The notes: a model not told the origin generated them from the letters alone. A DNA stretch of 64,000 nucleotides from Anopheles merus (GCF_017562075.2 NC_054083.1:37369755-37433754); one strand, 5' to 3'. Counted from the first letter of the stretch, positions 37,201-48,300 are shown. Made by a program: numbers and translations.

Positions 37201-40200
37201 CGATCACCACTCGTCGACGTCCGGCACTGGCGATCGGTCGAGCAGCAGCAGCAACAAGTTCGAGCATCATCGCAGCAGCAGCAGCGCCAGTCGCAGCCAC
37301 GGTGGTGGCGGCGGCGATTCGGGCAGTTCTTACAGGTCGCGGGACAACAACACGAGCAGCATGGGACCGCCGCGCTCGGTGGCGATGCGCACCAACCACA
37401 GCAACACCGGCGGCCGGCCGATGATGCGCCCGCCGATGGGGGGCGGCCACCGTTCGACGATGGGTGGCAGCTCGTACATGGGCACCGGCGGAATGCATCG
37501 CCGCGGGGGCGGTATGATGCGAGGCCGTATCTCGCACTACCGGTCCGACGGGCGGCGAGGCATGCTGACGACGCGCATCATGGGCGGGCACCACCGGCGA
37601 ACGGATGGCATGCGGCCGATGACGATGCACAACCGGCGCTATCCCTCGATGCGGGGGCGCGGCGGCGACATGCGCAACCGCATTATGGGGGGCGACGTCA
37701 TGTCCAAGCGTGGGGTCGATATGAAGGTTTCCAAGAAGTAGGTATCGCGCTTTTTGCGAGGAGACGTGGGGAGAGGCTTTTGACTGAGTACGGAATTGCA
37801 TTGGTTTTTTGCAGAATTCTCATCAAGCGTGCGCTTCAGGCGGCTAAGGATGGGTACGAGGATTCGGCCTCCGACAATGAGGATGAGGACGACGAGGAGG
37901 ATGATGACGGTGGCGACGATGATGCAGGACCGTCCCGGGCTAAGAAGGCCAAGAAGGCTGACGCCGATGACGATGATGATGAGGATGACGAGGAAGACGT
38001 GAAGCAGGAAAAGAGTGAGATGTGGGACGATGAGGACGATGGAGGCGATGGAAAGTCCAAATCTTCCGCACACAACGAGGATGAGGACGATGCCAACACC
38101 ACTGGTGAGTTCAAAAGACGATGATATTTGTAGTAGTAGATAAGAAAAATGAAGTTTTCGTGGGAATCGATTCCGATTCGAATAGAGCCAATTTCGATTC
38201 CGGAAACTGAGTCGTCTTCGAATTTAGAATCGATTCCAGTATAAGATTCGATTCCAGTAACGGATTCGATTCCGGTATCGGATTCGATTCCAGTATCGGA
38301 TTCGATTCCAGTATCGGAATCGATTCCAATATCGGAATCGTCTCCAGTATCGGAATCAATTCCTATATCGGAATCGATTCCAGTATCGGAATCGATTCCA
38401 GTATAGAAATTAGGAATTGTCGTGCAAACAAATAATGACAAAAACATGTTCTTTACCTTAACCACACACACAGGTGCTACGGTTGACGATGGTGACGATG
38501 AAAAGGATGGCTCGAAGCAGCAAACGCCGACGAAGAAATCCGCCAAGAAGGAAGACGCTAAGGATAGCAACGCGGAAGACGACCGCAAGACGGCGGACGA
38601 CGGTAGCGATAAGAAGCGTTCGACAAAGATCAACACCAAGTATCGCACGTCGAACTTTATTAAGCTCACGTGCACGCACTGCAAGCTAAAGTGTGTCACT
38701 TTCAAGGTAAGTGTGTTTGTGTGCATGTCACGACATTCTTCAAATTCATTTCAACACATTTTTCACCCCTTCCAGGAGTACCAGACGCATCTGTACACCC
38801 GCACCCACAAAATGAAGATGCGCGCGCTGGCGATGAAGTGCCGGGAGCGGCTGCTGGAGATGCGGGCCGCCCAGCGCAACGCGCAGAAGGACGAGGACGA
38901 AAAGTCGGAGGACGGTGCCGGTGGCGATGAGGGCAAGCGGCCCGGCTTCTGCCTGCTGTGCCGGCTGAACTATCGGCAGCCGCGCGCCGTCCACCAGCAG
39001 TCCGAGGGGCACAAGATGATGAAGAAATTCCTCATGCCGTACTGTAGCGTGTGCAAGCTCGGCTTCAAGAGCCCGATGGCGTTCGAAACGCACCGTGCCT
39101 CGCTGGACCATCTGAAGATTAAGGCACGCGTGGAGCGGTACGCTTCGTCCACGAAGGGCGACGATTCGGGCGACGAGAACCAGGCCGAGGCGGGCGACCT
39201 CGACCTCGACAGCATGACGATCGTGGACGAGGTGGGCAAGGTGGATGACATTTGCGAGCCGGGTGTGGCGGGAGAAACGCCCACCAGGAAGCAGCGCAGC
39301 TACGGCGATGGTGGTGGCGGCAGTGGTCGCGCAGGCACGGAGGATGAGGATGACGAGGACGACGATGATGATGAGGAGGAGGACGATGAAAATCAGATGA
39401 TCATCGGCGAGGAGCACGTGAAGAAGGTGCAGGTGCAATACTGCGACCTGTGCAATATGTACCTGCCCAGGCGCACGGAAAATCAGGACCGCGTGCTGCG
39501 CGAACACTGCAAGAAGCGATCTCACCTGAAGCTGTACATCCGCTTCCGGAACGACAAGAAGCTGCGCGAACAGGCGGAACGCTTCCACAAGAAGAAGCTG
39601 AAGGGTGACAAGGAGGCTGCCGGAAAGAAGGGTAAGAGATAGAGGGAGGTTTTCTTTATTTAACCAAATGAGAGTTTTTAACCAAAAATCCACGATTCCT
39701 CTTTACAGGCGATGACAAGAAGGCAAACGATTCGATCACTTCCACCGACTCAAAGACGGTCACGGACGGTAATAGCACCGCAAACACGAATGACACAACC
39801 TCCACGCCCAAATCGGAAGGTGAAACCCGGTCGGACAAGAAAAGTGACACGGCCACGACAGGTAGCGCAACCGAAAGCGCAAACAACGCAACGTCAGCTA
39901 AGGTGAACACTTCCAACGCGAGCAAAACCGACGTCGATTCGTCCGACGCGAACCGCTCGCTGGACGGAAGCAACAGCACCACCACCACCCTGGCGGCGAC
40001 GATCGGTGGTGCCGATGGGCCCGGCGAGCCCTCGGACGAGCTGGTCGACAAGCTGATGTGGCAGGTGGTGGAACACGAGGATCTGGGCGATCTGTTGCGC
40101 GACGTGCAGGACGACGCCGAGGAGGAGGACGACGATAAGACGAACCTGGAGCGCTACGACAAGTTCCGGCACACGGAGAAGAACGGTGGCGAGCAGCGAT

Positions 40201-40337
40201 CGGATGCCGCCGGTGCGGCCGTGGAGGATACCGTTGCCAACAAAGCGCAAGCTAAAAAGGGAACGGCCGCGAACGGTGGTGGTGCCGATGTGGCCGCTAA
40301 TGGGGAAGCCTCCAAGGAGGCCAAACCCGCTGCGTAG
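34222..40337 (+). CDS. Pep: zinc finger protein on ecdysone puffs (Pep) homologue
   Basis: Seven exons join in frame: 34,222-34,509; 34,605-34,664; 37,064-37,737; 37,815-38,104; 38,474-38,706; 38,776-39,631; 39,709-40,337 (1009 aa). Residues 1 to about 330 are rich in Gly, Asn, Ser, Tyr and Arg. An acidic Asp/Glu block follows (about 345-430), then four C2H2 fingers of the matrin/U1 type with five residues between the histidines. Finger 1 is C504-C507-H520-H526, finger 2 C574-C577-H588-H594, finger 3 C605-C608-H621-H627; finger 4 (CDLCNMYLPR) follows a second acidic run. The tail is Ser/Thr/Ala-rich. Drosophila Pep has the same order of Gly/Asn-rich, acidic and four-finger parts and acts in nuclei on active ecdysone-induced loci and hnRNP particles. 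This protein looks longer than the fly one as I remember it. The exon 3 acceptor (AAAGCAG) has a weak pyrimidine tract and is the least certain join. Confidence 0.9.
34665..37063. other. large intron 2 of the Pep-like gene
   Basis: This 2.4-kb intron separates two phase-0 exons. It holds a GCT/CTG triplet run near 35,617-35,634, a GTGATGATG triplet patch near 36,454-36,472 and a poly-A tract near 36,834-36,846. No exon or embedded gene is supported. Confidence 0.6.
38163..38406. repeat. 18-bp minisatellite (GAATCGATTCCAGTATCG) in Pep intron 4
   Basis: About 13 copies of an 18-base unit close to GAATCGATTCCAGTATCG fill most of the 369-bp intron between 38,104 and 38,474. The unit contains the palindrome GAATCGATTC. 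Length is a multiple of three, so the minus strand stays open and spells a false IDSDTG-type peptide repeat that is not a gene. Confidence 0.85.
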
Positions 40338-41008
40338 GCATGTGTAGGGTAGGGTATGTGTGTGTGTGTGTGTCGAATTCATTACGATAAGGAAGCGTAG
40401 TTGTGTTTGAATTTAATATACTTATCGTAAGTAATAAGTGCACACGGTGCATACATTTAGGATAGTGTGCGCGCGCGTGTGTATTCAGTGTAGGTTATAG
40501 ATCATTTTGTGAACTTTCCACACAACCGATGAAGCATTATTTTTTAGAAGTGATTTTCAATTTCATTCGTTACACGAATTTTTTTTCACGAAGTTATTCA
40601 CTCACCTCATTCAGTGTTGCTCCAGTAAACTTAAGGCTAACAATATTTCGTCTCCGACGGGAAGCTACTTCCCTCGCTTACACACTGAACACTACAAACT
40701 ACTGCGGGCTGACTGCAAACAAAAAAGGGCTACAGAGAAAGGTGGCAGAAGTGATGCTGCGACCCAGGTACCTGCCAATATACCCGCCACCAACACACCA
40801 GGAGCGTTACAGGGTTTAAACGTTAGGTTGCGTCGCGCAGTCAGCGGCACTCGTTACACGAGGTTCGGGTTTGGTTTTATACTGAAATTTAAGTGTTCTA
40901 CAGGAAGGCGCTTAAAACTCGTTTGTTTTTTATATTCAGATTGAACACACACTGACAACGTAACAAAGGATTTTGTTTGTAGTCAAAGTAATCGCATTAA
41001 CTAACATT

Positions 41009-41014
41009 AATAAA
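41009..41014 (+). terminator. candidate poly(A) signal AATAAA for Pep
   Basis: This AATAAA is the first exact signal I noticed on the plus strand after the Pep stop codon at 40,337; it would give a 3' UTR of about 690 bases. It lies only about 120 bases from the 3' end of the converging IMP3 gene. Confidence 0.4.
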
Positions 41015-41136
41015 TATCGAAACTAGAGAGAAGGTTTACGGGTTACATTTATACTTTAACGAAAGAATTTGGATGAGCTTTTACGAACAAGTGGAACCAC
41101 ATTGCAGATACTACGCTTACAACAATACAAATCGCT

Positions 41137-41142
41137 TTTATT
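41137..41142 (-). terminator. poly(A) signal overlapping IMP3 stop codon
   Basis: On the minus strand the end of IMP3 reads ATGTAAATAAAAG. The stop codon TAA (41,144-41,142) shares its last base with an AATAAA hexamer (41,142-41,137), so cleavage would occur only about 15-30 bases after the stop. Confidence 0.6.
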
Positions 41143-41687
41143 TACATCTCAAAATCATCCCTCATATCGTTATACTCCATCAGATGCTTCTGGATGGCGG
41201 AACCGTCCACCCAGGTGATGAAGTCCTCCAGCGTGCGCGGCACCAAGAACGCCGGATCCTTCACCACCTCCACCCCAACCCGCACGTGCCCGTGCTCCAC
41301 CATCTTCGTTGCGTGCGACACATTTTCCGACATCTTGCTGCGCACCAGCACGAGCGGCAACCGTCGCCGGCAGAAGCTGGACGCACTGATTTTGTTCGCA
41401 TTCTCCAGATCCCACTTGGTCGGTATCACGCCCATCACGTACAGCTTCTCCAGCAGCAGCGCACTCATCTCCGTCCGGAACGGGTGCTTCGGATCGATGT
41501 CGGCGATCTTGCGCGCGAGCTCGCGCACGCTCCGGGCCATCTTGTTGTAGGCGGTGTAGTCTTCGCGCTTCTGCAGATGGTACTTGCGCATCACCTTCGC
41601 TTCCTGCAGGCTGTTCGTTTCCTTCCAGTTGAAGAAATCGACCTTCTTCAGCAGCTTCTGCTCGTGGAACTTTAGCTTGCGCACCAT
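41142..41687 (-). CDS. IMP3: U3 small nucleolar ribonucleoprotein protein IMP3
   Basis: This intronless 181-residue protein starts MVRKLKFHEQKLLKKVDFFN and matches the conserved IMP3 family along its full length, including DFFNWK near residue 17-22, a basic S4-type RNA-binding region in the C-terminal half (LPLVLVRSKMSENVSHATKM) and the usual family length of about 180. IMP3 belongs to the nucleolar U3 snoRNP (with MPP10 and IMP4) and helps base-pair U3 with pre-rRNA during 18S processing. It is convergent with Pep. The stop codon overlaps the poly(A) signal, so the 3' UTR must be very short. No frame damage is seen, so the gene should be functional. Confidence 0.96.
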   Translation of the reverse strand: MVRKLKFHEQKLLKKVDFFNWKETNSLQEAKVMRKYHLQKREDYTAYNKMARSVRELARKIADIDPKHPFRTEMSALLLEKLYVMGVIPTKWDLENANKISASSFCRRRLPLVLVRSKMSENVSHATKMVEHGHVRVGVEVVKDPAFLVPRTLEDFITWVDGSAIQKHLMEYNDMRDDFEM

Positions 41688-42503
41688 GCTGGCGGCTGGG
41701 GCGGGGTTATGTCAGGTGCGGTGAGTAGAAAAACTATTAGCAGGTGGTTTAAATGGGTTTCGATTCGTGTTAATTTCGTTTTTTCTGCACTTTTTGTTGT
41801 GTTTTCCGGAATTTGCAGCACAGCACCGATTGGGGGGGGGGGAAAGTACCAACAGTGAGCGTAAACAAACGCATGTGGTGGTATGACAGCTGTCAATTTG
41901 CCGCCCCGGGATTGGCTCACATCAACTGTGGGATATGGAAGGTAAACAAACGGTGTATACTGTGGTATTGATTGCAAAGTAACTGTTCGATTGTAACAAA
42001 ATAACGTCTCAGCTTTAGTTGAATATTACAGAATTATTTTAACAATTTTCGTCTACTTGTTGGCGTAACTATAGTCAAGATGACGAAACGGTCCGAAAGG
42101 GAATCAATTCATGGATGAACTGTTATTCATTTGACCTGCAGGCTTAACACAGCAAAGTAACTAATTAAGTCTACAAAAAAAGATGAATGAAACGAAACGT
42201 TTGCCTTCCCATCCCATCATGACTATCAGCTACAATGTTGCTCCTGTTTATTTTACAAACAACCCGTTCAAACATTGCATTTCATATTCACAAAATATTC
42301 ACTGTCTCCTTGTTTTCGATTTCCAATTTGCAAGGTTTGAGCAGAGCTAACATCAACAAGTGCTCTGTTGAAAAGCGAAAACTCAAACATCATTCAAATT
42401 ATTGTCAATTGTTGGTTTTTGAATGCGTCACTGCTGGAACGGTTCATTCTGTACAAACAAGGCACGTGAAAATTTCCAATTCAACATGTGCACCGGAGCA
42501 TTC
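41688..42503. other. intergenic region between IMP3 and amylase
   Basis: The IMP3 upstream side and amylase upstream side face each other here (divergent genes). A G run lies at 41,831-41,840. No further gene is seen; the region must carry both promoters. Confidence 0.5.
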
Positions 42504-42510
42504 TATAAAA
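42504..42510 (+). promoter_or_regulatory. TATA box of the amylase gene
   Basis: TATAAAA stands 54 bases before the start codon at 42,558. A TTAGT initiator-like word lies about 32 bases downstream (42,536-42,540), which is normal TATA-to-start spacing and gives a leader of about 20 bases. Confidence 0.6.
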
Positions 42511-42557
42511 CAAGGTGCAAAAGTGTATTCCGCTTTTAGTACACAATTGTTCGAACG

Positions 42558-45249
42558 ATGGGAAGAATCTTCTACCACACGGTGCTAACACTAGTGAGCG
42601 TGAGTTTAAGTCTGCATTCCACCTCAGCGCAACAGTTGGGCCCTTTCACCATACCAACGCTTGCTAATGGAGGTGCTTTAGGATTTTCGAACAATTTTTT
42701 CAGCGCACTCGTTGATCCACGATCAAGAAGGCTGTCCTTCTCGGCTCAAGCTCCACCGATCGGTGTAGATGGCGGATCGGCATCACCTTTATCTAGTTTC
42801 ATTGGAAGGTTTAATAATCCGCTCGCAGGCTTTCTCCCCGGTCAAACAAATGTAGTGCCAATACAAACGCCATCGTTGTCGGCTTTAACGCCATCAAATG
42901 TTCCGGGAGTGTCCGAGTTTACCAACATCTTGCGTAACTTTGGTAATGGAATTCCAAGTGGCGTGAATCGTATCCAAGGTGCAGCCAACACGTTCCAAAA
43001 TCTAGCCACAGATGCTACACGGAGATTCTTAACCCCGTCCAGTGTACGATCATCGTCCACCTCATCTTCGATTCCCTCGGCTCAACAGCTCCCGGGTGTG
43101 TCCGAATTTACCAATGCTTTGCGATCATTTGGTAACGCAATTCCAGATGGTATCAATCGCATCCAGAGTGCATCGAACACTATTCAAAGCATTGCCTCAA
43201 ATGCTACAGAAGCGTTCCTAAATCGGTCCGGCGCGCGATCATCATCGGTGATCCCCTCGAATCGGCTGCTTCCGGGAGTCCCTCAGTTTACCAACATTTT
43301 GCGATCGTTTGGTAACGCATCGAACACGCTCCAAGGAATTGCTTCAAATGCTACAGAACGATTCTTAAATCCGTTCGGCGTACGATCATCGTCTTCATCA
43401 TCTGTACACCTTCCGGGAGTGTCCGAGTTTACCAACATTTTGCAATCATTTGGCAATGGTATTCCAGCCGGAATAGGAGGCATTCGAAATGCAGCCAATG
43501 CCTTTCAACGTCTTGCTTCGAACGCTTCGCAAACGGGTTTCAATCCAGCTGCTGTCCTACGTCATTTTGGCTCGTTTGTCCCGAATACCGGACAACGTGC
43601 ATTACCCTTACCTAATGTTAATTTTACATCAAATGCTGAAGTGAGCGTTACCGCTGGAGACTCGGAAGGCAACGAGGTGGATACTTCCTCAAGGTTAGCA
43701 ATTGCCCCGCGTGTTGATGTTCCTGTAAATCGCAACGATCCTCACTACTACCCCGGTCGGCAGGTGATGGTGCATCTGTTCGAGTGGACCTTCGACGCCA
43801 TTGCTGAGGAGTGTGAGCAGATCCTAGGTCCTGCCGGATACGGTGGCGTACAGGTATCGCCCATCAATGAGTACGTGATTGCACCGAACCGCCCCTGGTG
43901 GGAACGATATCAACCGATCTCGTACATCATAAACTCTCGATCAGGTAGTGAACGCCAGTTTGCCACCATGGTACGACGCTGTCAACTGGCCGGTGTTCGT
44001 GTGTACGTGGATGTAGTGGTGAATCATATGGCAGCACCAGGAGCGAATGTTCCGTTGATCGGTACGGCTGGGTCACCCAGCAATCCGGGTGATCGGGAAT
44101 ATCCCGCCGTACCTTACAATCAATCCCACTTTCATCCGGACTGCACCATCCGGAACTATCAAAACGCCACAGAAGTACGCGACTGTGCGCTCAATGGGTT
44201 ATCGGATCTAAATCAAACGGAACCTTATGTTCAGGATCGTATCGTTGAATTCATGAATCGGTTGATCGAGCTGGGTGTTGCGGGCTTCCGGATGGATGCG
44301 AGCAAACACATGTGGCCGGAGGATTTGAACGCGATCTACAAACGGTTGAACTTTTTGAACAAAGATTTTGAGTTTTCAAAGGAAGCGAGACCTTTTATCT
44401 ACCAGGAAGTGATCGATCTTGGAAGTGAGCCAGTGACGGCGTAAGTATCATCTTGCCTTCTTTATAGCATCTATTGATCTTGAATTTTAATCAAGTTTTC
44501 TCTCCACAAATTTCAGATCCCAATACACCGATCTCGGCCATGTGACCGAGTTCAAGTACTCTCTCTTCGTTGGGCTCATCTTCCGTGGTGCATTGAAAGT
44601 TTCCGCACTGGAAGCACTGGCCCGCGCCAATGCCACCCAGGTCGGCCTAACACCGTCCGATGCGGCCCTAGTGTTCGTGGACAATCATGACAACCAGCGT
44701 GGACATGGAGCGGGCGGTGATTCCATTCTTACCTTCAAAGATGGACAAACGTACACCCAAGCGATCGCCTTCACATTGGCCACCGATTACGGAACCGTTC
44801 GGCTAATGAGTTCGTACAACTTTACCGACACCGATCAAGGACCACCGTCGGATGATCGGGCAAACATCTTACCACCCGGTATCAATGCCGATGGCTCTTG
44901 CCAAAATGGATGGGTTTGTGAGCATCGTTGGCTAGTGGTGAGGCGGATGGTAAGCTTTCGCAATTTCGTTGCACCAGCCCCGCTAACGGACGTGCAGTAC
45001 TCGGGTGGAACGTTCGCTTTCTGCCGGGGTACGGTAGGGTTTGCGCTGTTTAACGCTGGACAGGAAACGTCTGATGGCATTTGGAAGGCGTGTTTGCCAC
45101 CGGGCGAGTACTGTGATATCATATCGGGTGCAAGAGACGGAACGATGTGCACCGGAACGCGGGTTCTAGTCGATGGCGATGGAAGAGTTAGCTTAACCGT
45201 ACCGAGATCCTCTAGCATTGTGCTTGATTTGCTTAATCGTGTGTCTTAA
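42558..45249 (+). CDS. alpha-amylase (GH13) with long repeat-bearing N-terminal extension
   Basis: Exons 42,558-44,440 and 44,517-45,249 encode 871 residues. A signal peptide is clear (MGRIFYHTVLTLVSVSLSLH, cleavage near residue 24). Residues about 395-871 are a full animal-type secreted alpha-amylase, which hydrolyses internal alpha-1,4 bonds of starch. Catalytic residues are all present: D580 (GFRMDASKH), E617 (YQEVIDLG) and D686 (FVDNHDNQRG). The chloride-site residues R578, N684 and R723 of chloride-activated amylases are kept, as is the VYVDVVVNH strand. Insect amylases are usually about 490 residues; this one carries about 370 extra residues before the catalytic part. That extension is Ser/Asn/Gly-rich and has four copies of a ~50-residue repeat (residues 115-167, 178-230, 238-282, 285-331) starting (L/V)PGV..FTN(I/A)L..FGN, with several N-x-S/T glycosylation sites. 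The intron splits codon 628. The TATA box and lack of stops argue for an active gene. Confidence 0.93.
43080..43560 (+). repeat. coding tandem repeats in the amylase N-terminal region
   Basis: Phrases of the type CCGGGTGTGTCCGAATTTACC followed by TTTGGTAACG recur at about 42,900, 43,093, 43,272 and 43,413 (the first copy lies just before the span given). Units are about 130-190 bases; the third lacks the 'GIPxGINRIQ' part. They drift at third positions, so they are kept by selection or are moderately old. Confidence 0.75.
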
Positions 45250-45302
45250 ATATAAAGCATCAATACGCGACTTTTCCAAAGTATACAATCCCAAAGAGCC
45301 TT

Positions 45303-45308
45303 TTTATT
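45303..45308 (-). terminator. poly(A) signal of the cuticular gene
   Basis: An AATAAA on the minus strand starts 15 bases after the stop codon of the gene ending at 45,323. It lies about 55 bases beyond the stop codon of the converging amylase gene, so the two 3' UTRs almost certainly overlap. Confidence 0.6.
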
Positions 45309-45322
45309 AGTTTTTACATAGT

Positions 45323-48300
45323 TCACTGTACCAAGCGACGGTTTGCGTTCGTAAAGAGACCGGCTCGAGATACATCTCCAAAGCCGCCGAACGTGTTCCT
45401 TTGTTCTGAATCGTCTGGAGCGTTGAGTGTAGTGCTTTCTTCACCTTCATCTGCAGAGCTTAATCCGGATCCATCGAATGATCCGGCGGAGGGACTTCTT
45501 GTGACCGGATTACGGGTAGTTGCTGCTTGCAATCCTCTATCGGCTGTGGCAAAGCCCTGTCCACCTTGGTTGCCGAATCCGAACGATCTTCCATCGGAAC
45601 CTCCGAAGGACGCACCATTTCCACCTGCACCGAACTGGGTGCCTTGATTTCCAAAGCCTAAACGTCTTCCGTCAGCACCAAAGGCACCTACAGATGCTCC
45701 TTGGTTTCCAAACCCACCAGCTCCAAAACCAGAGCCCGATCCTGTTCCGAACGCACCACCAACTCCACCACCACCGGTCTGTGTTCCCTGGTTGTCAAAG
45801 CCTAATGGTCTTCCATCGGCTCCAAAACCAGCACCAGATCCTGTTCCTGAGACCGTCTGTGTTCCTTGGTTGCCAAAGCCTAATGGTCTTCCATTGGCTC
45901 CAAAACCAGATCCTGTTCCTGTGCTTGTCTGTGCTCCCTGATTGCCAAAGCCTAATGCTCTTCCATCGACTCCAAAACCAGATCCTGTTCCTGAGCTTGT
46001 CTGTGTTCCTTGATTGTTAAAGCCTAATGGTCTTCCATCGGCTCCGAAACCAGCACCAGATCCTGCTCCAAATCCTCCACCTGGCTGTGATCCGAAACCT
46101 CTTCCATCAACTCCAACGCCATTACCGGAACCTAGAGGCCTTCCATCAGCTCCAAACCCATTGCCCGCTCCTGTTCCAAATCCTCCACCTACTCCACCAC
46201 CAAGCTGTGATCCTTGGTTGCCAAACGCTAAAGGCCTTCCGTCCGTCCCAAATCCAGATCCTGCTGTACCACCAAGTGGTGCTCCTTGGTCTCCGGTAGC
46301 TACAGATCTTCCATTACCTGCATCAAATCCTGCATCAGATCCACCGAAGGCACCGCCTAATCCACCACCGACTTGAGCTCCTTGACTTCCAGCCCCAAGA
46401 GAGCGGCCTCCGTCAACTCCAAACGCTCCACCAGCACCAGTGACCGGACCGAATCGTTGTCCATTGTCTCTAGGTAAACCATTCGGTACGGATAGACTAC
46501 CTCCTGTTGGACGGAATCCCATCCCTGTTCCGGCCACATACTGAAGATCATTACGACCTGCCTCATTGTTGTACGAAAACGATCCACGCACGTTGCCCGC
46601 TTGATCGGCCGATTCTTCCCGCGTTGCGTCCGGTGTTTGGTAGCCAAACTGGTACGATCGATCAACTGGAACATTGCCAACTCCACCATTGTATTGCACA
46701 CCGTTTCGATCAATTTCATTACTGTACGAGGGAACTTCATTTACTGGACGTGCACCCACTTGCTCCACTGATGCGCCTAGTGGGCGTGCGGTTGTTGCTG
46801 TTCCGTCGAATCCTCCTAACCTGCGACCATCTAACTCGTTAGCACTGGGTTCCGTTGATCCACGCACTACTTGATCGCGAGCAGTAGGCTGGGAAGCATC
46901 GCCTGCTTCGGTCGTTGCTTTCGGTAAACCAACAACAGATAGGGAGCTATCATCAGATCCACCTTCAGAACCTGCTCCATCAGTGCCACTTCTAGTAGAC
47001 CAGCTGTTCGCACCAGGCGATCGTTCTACAGACACTGGCAACCCATCTGCTGTTCTTGTTTGCTCATCAGCCACTCCATCAAATGATGTTGCCGGTATCA
47101 GGGGCAATCGTCCCCGCGAGTGTACCGACTGTGGCCCGTACTCATCGGGATTGAGTCCACCAAGGCGAGTGTCACCGATGCTTGAACGTAAATCTACATC
47201 CGGCGCTGCGTTAAACGAAAAGTTATGCTTGGCACCATCGTTCTGAAACCCGTACGTTCCTTCTACATTGCCATTGGAGTGTCCGGTTTCATCCCGCGCT
47301 GAGTTTGGTGTGTAGTAAGAGAAGCCGTAGCTACCGTCCGGGTTGATGTGTGCGACAGGCACACGATAAACGTAGCCAACACCGTGCCAGGGCCAGCTAC
47401 TGGCCGGATACACGTGCGTCATTGGACGTCCGGCGTAGGTCGTGGGATGGCGATAGCCGTGATGATGTCCACTTGGTCCATATTTGCCCCCAGATCCTCC
47501 AAAAGATCCACCAAAGCCTTGGAATAGAAAGAAAGATACAGTTAAATTGCGAAGAATATAAAGATAATCATCCCTTACCACCGGCACCAGATGCAACTCC
47601 ATTGGTGCTGTGAGGTACAAACTGACCCTGACCAAAGTTGGAACCACCGAAACCACCCGCCTGACCGTTGTATCCGAACCCACTTCCAGAACCTAAAAGA
47701 GAGCAAAGAAACATGGGATTACTCAATAGCTACAAGTAAGTTATGAATAATGAATAGAATTACCTGCACCTAAGGGAGCTCCAGAACCACTGCCTCCTAC
47801 TCCCGCACCTGCTCCTCCTTGTTGAAAACCTGTTCCACCTGCTCCAAGGTCACCGCCGCCAGTTGACACACCTCCGGGAGCGACTCCTCCACCGAGGCCT
47901 CTACCATCTCCACCAGCACTCCACTGGCTGCCTCCGAAGCTGGCCGCTCTATCAACCCCACTGGAAGCTCCTGAAAGAGAAGTTCTGTTCGGAGATGCAC
48001 ACACCAAAACACACAGACTTCCTTCCGGAATGGTACTTCACCTGCACCTGTTTGCCCTTGGCTAGGGAAACCCCCACCAACGCCAGCCGCATTCCACGAG
48101 CCAGCACTTGCACCAGTTTGGTCAAGACCTTGATTGTTGGGAGTGCTTTCGCCACGACCTCCAAAGTAACCACCACCAGCACCTGCACCACCAGCTCCCT
48201 GGTAGTACGAGGCAGGAAGATTCCAGCCATATCCTTTCGCTGTCAAACTGGCGATGACAACACACACTATCCAAGCAACCGAAGGATTTTTACTCGCCAT
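45323..48300 (-). CDS. glycine-rich cuticular protein with two RR-like motifs
   Basis: Exons 48,300-48,042, 47,970-47,764, 47,692-47,579 and 47,517-45,323 encode 924 residues; all introns sit after the first base of a codon. The start gives a good signal peptide (MASKNPSVAWIVCVVIASLT, cleavage near residue 25). Two diverged Rebers-Riddiford-like motifs are seen at about residues 253-300 (DGSYGFSYYTPN... GNVEGTYGF) and 479-530 (DRSYQFGYQTPD... GNVRGSFSY). Residues 530-850 are a resilin-like array of GFGADGRPLGFGNQGTQ units. Such proteins are secreted by epidermis and bind chitin or give elasticity. The symmetric intron phase is typical of genes that gain or lose modules. An upstream in-frame ATG at 48,366 is rejected because it lies between the TATA box and the likely start of transcription. 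The neighbour at 50.4-53.8 kb has related motifs. The exact cuticular family is uncertain. Confidence 0.85.
45570..46440 (-). repeat. tandem coding repeat, GFGADGRPLGFGNQG unit
   Basis: Roughly ten imperfect copies of a 22-33-codon unit encode GFGADGRPLGFGNQGTQ with variable Gly/Ser/Thr spacers. The DNA copies (for example around 45,650, 45,790, 45,860, 45,935, 46,010 and 46,130) are much alike. Arrays of this kind expand and contract easily, so copy number may differ among individuals. Confidence 0.8.

Noticed and set aside
36926..37801. Minus-strand open frame of 291 codons, rich in Ala, Arg and His
   Set aside because: It is the antisense of Pep exon 3; Gly/Ser-rich codons give open frames on the other strand. 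No motif or splice logic.
37836..38726. Minus-strand open frame of 296 codons with IDSDTG repeats
   Set aside because: It is antisense of Pep acidic codons plus the 18-bp intron minisatellite; the repeat peptide is an artefact of a unit length divisible by three.
38746..39693. Minus-strand open frame of 315 codons
   Set aside because: It is antisense to the zinc-finger exon of Pep, whose cysteines and histidines are unambiguous on the plus strand.
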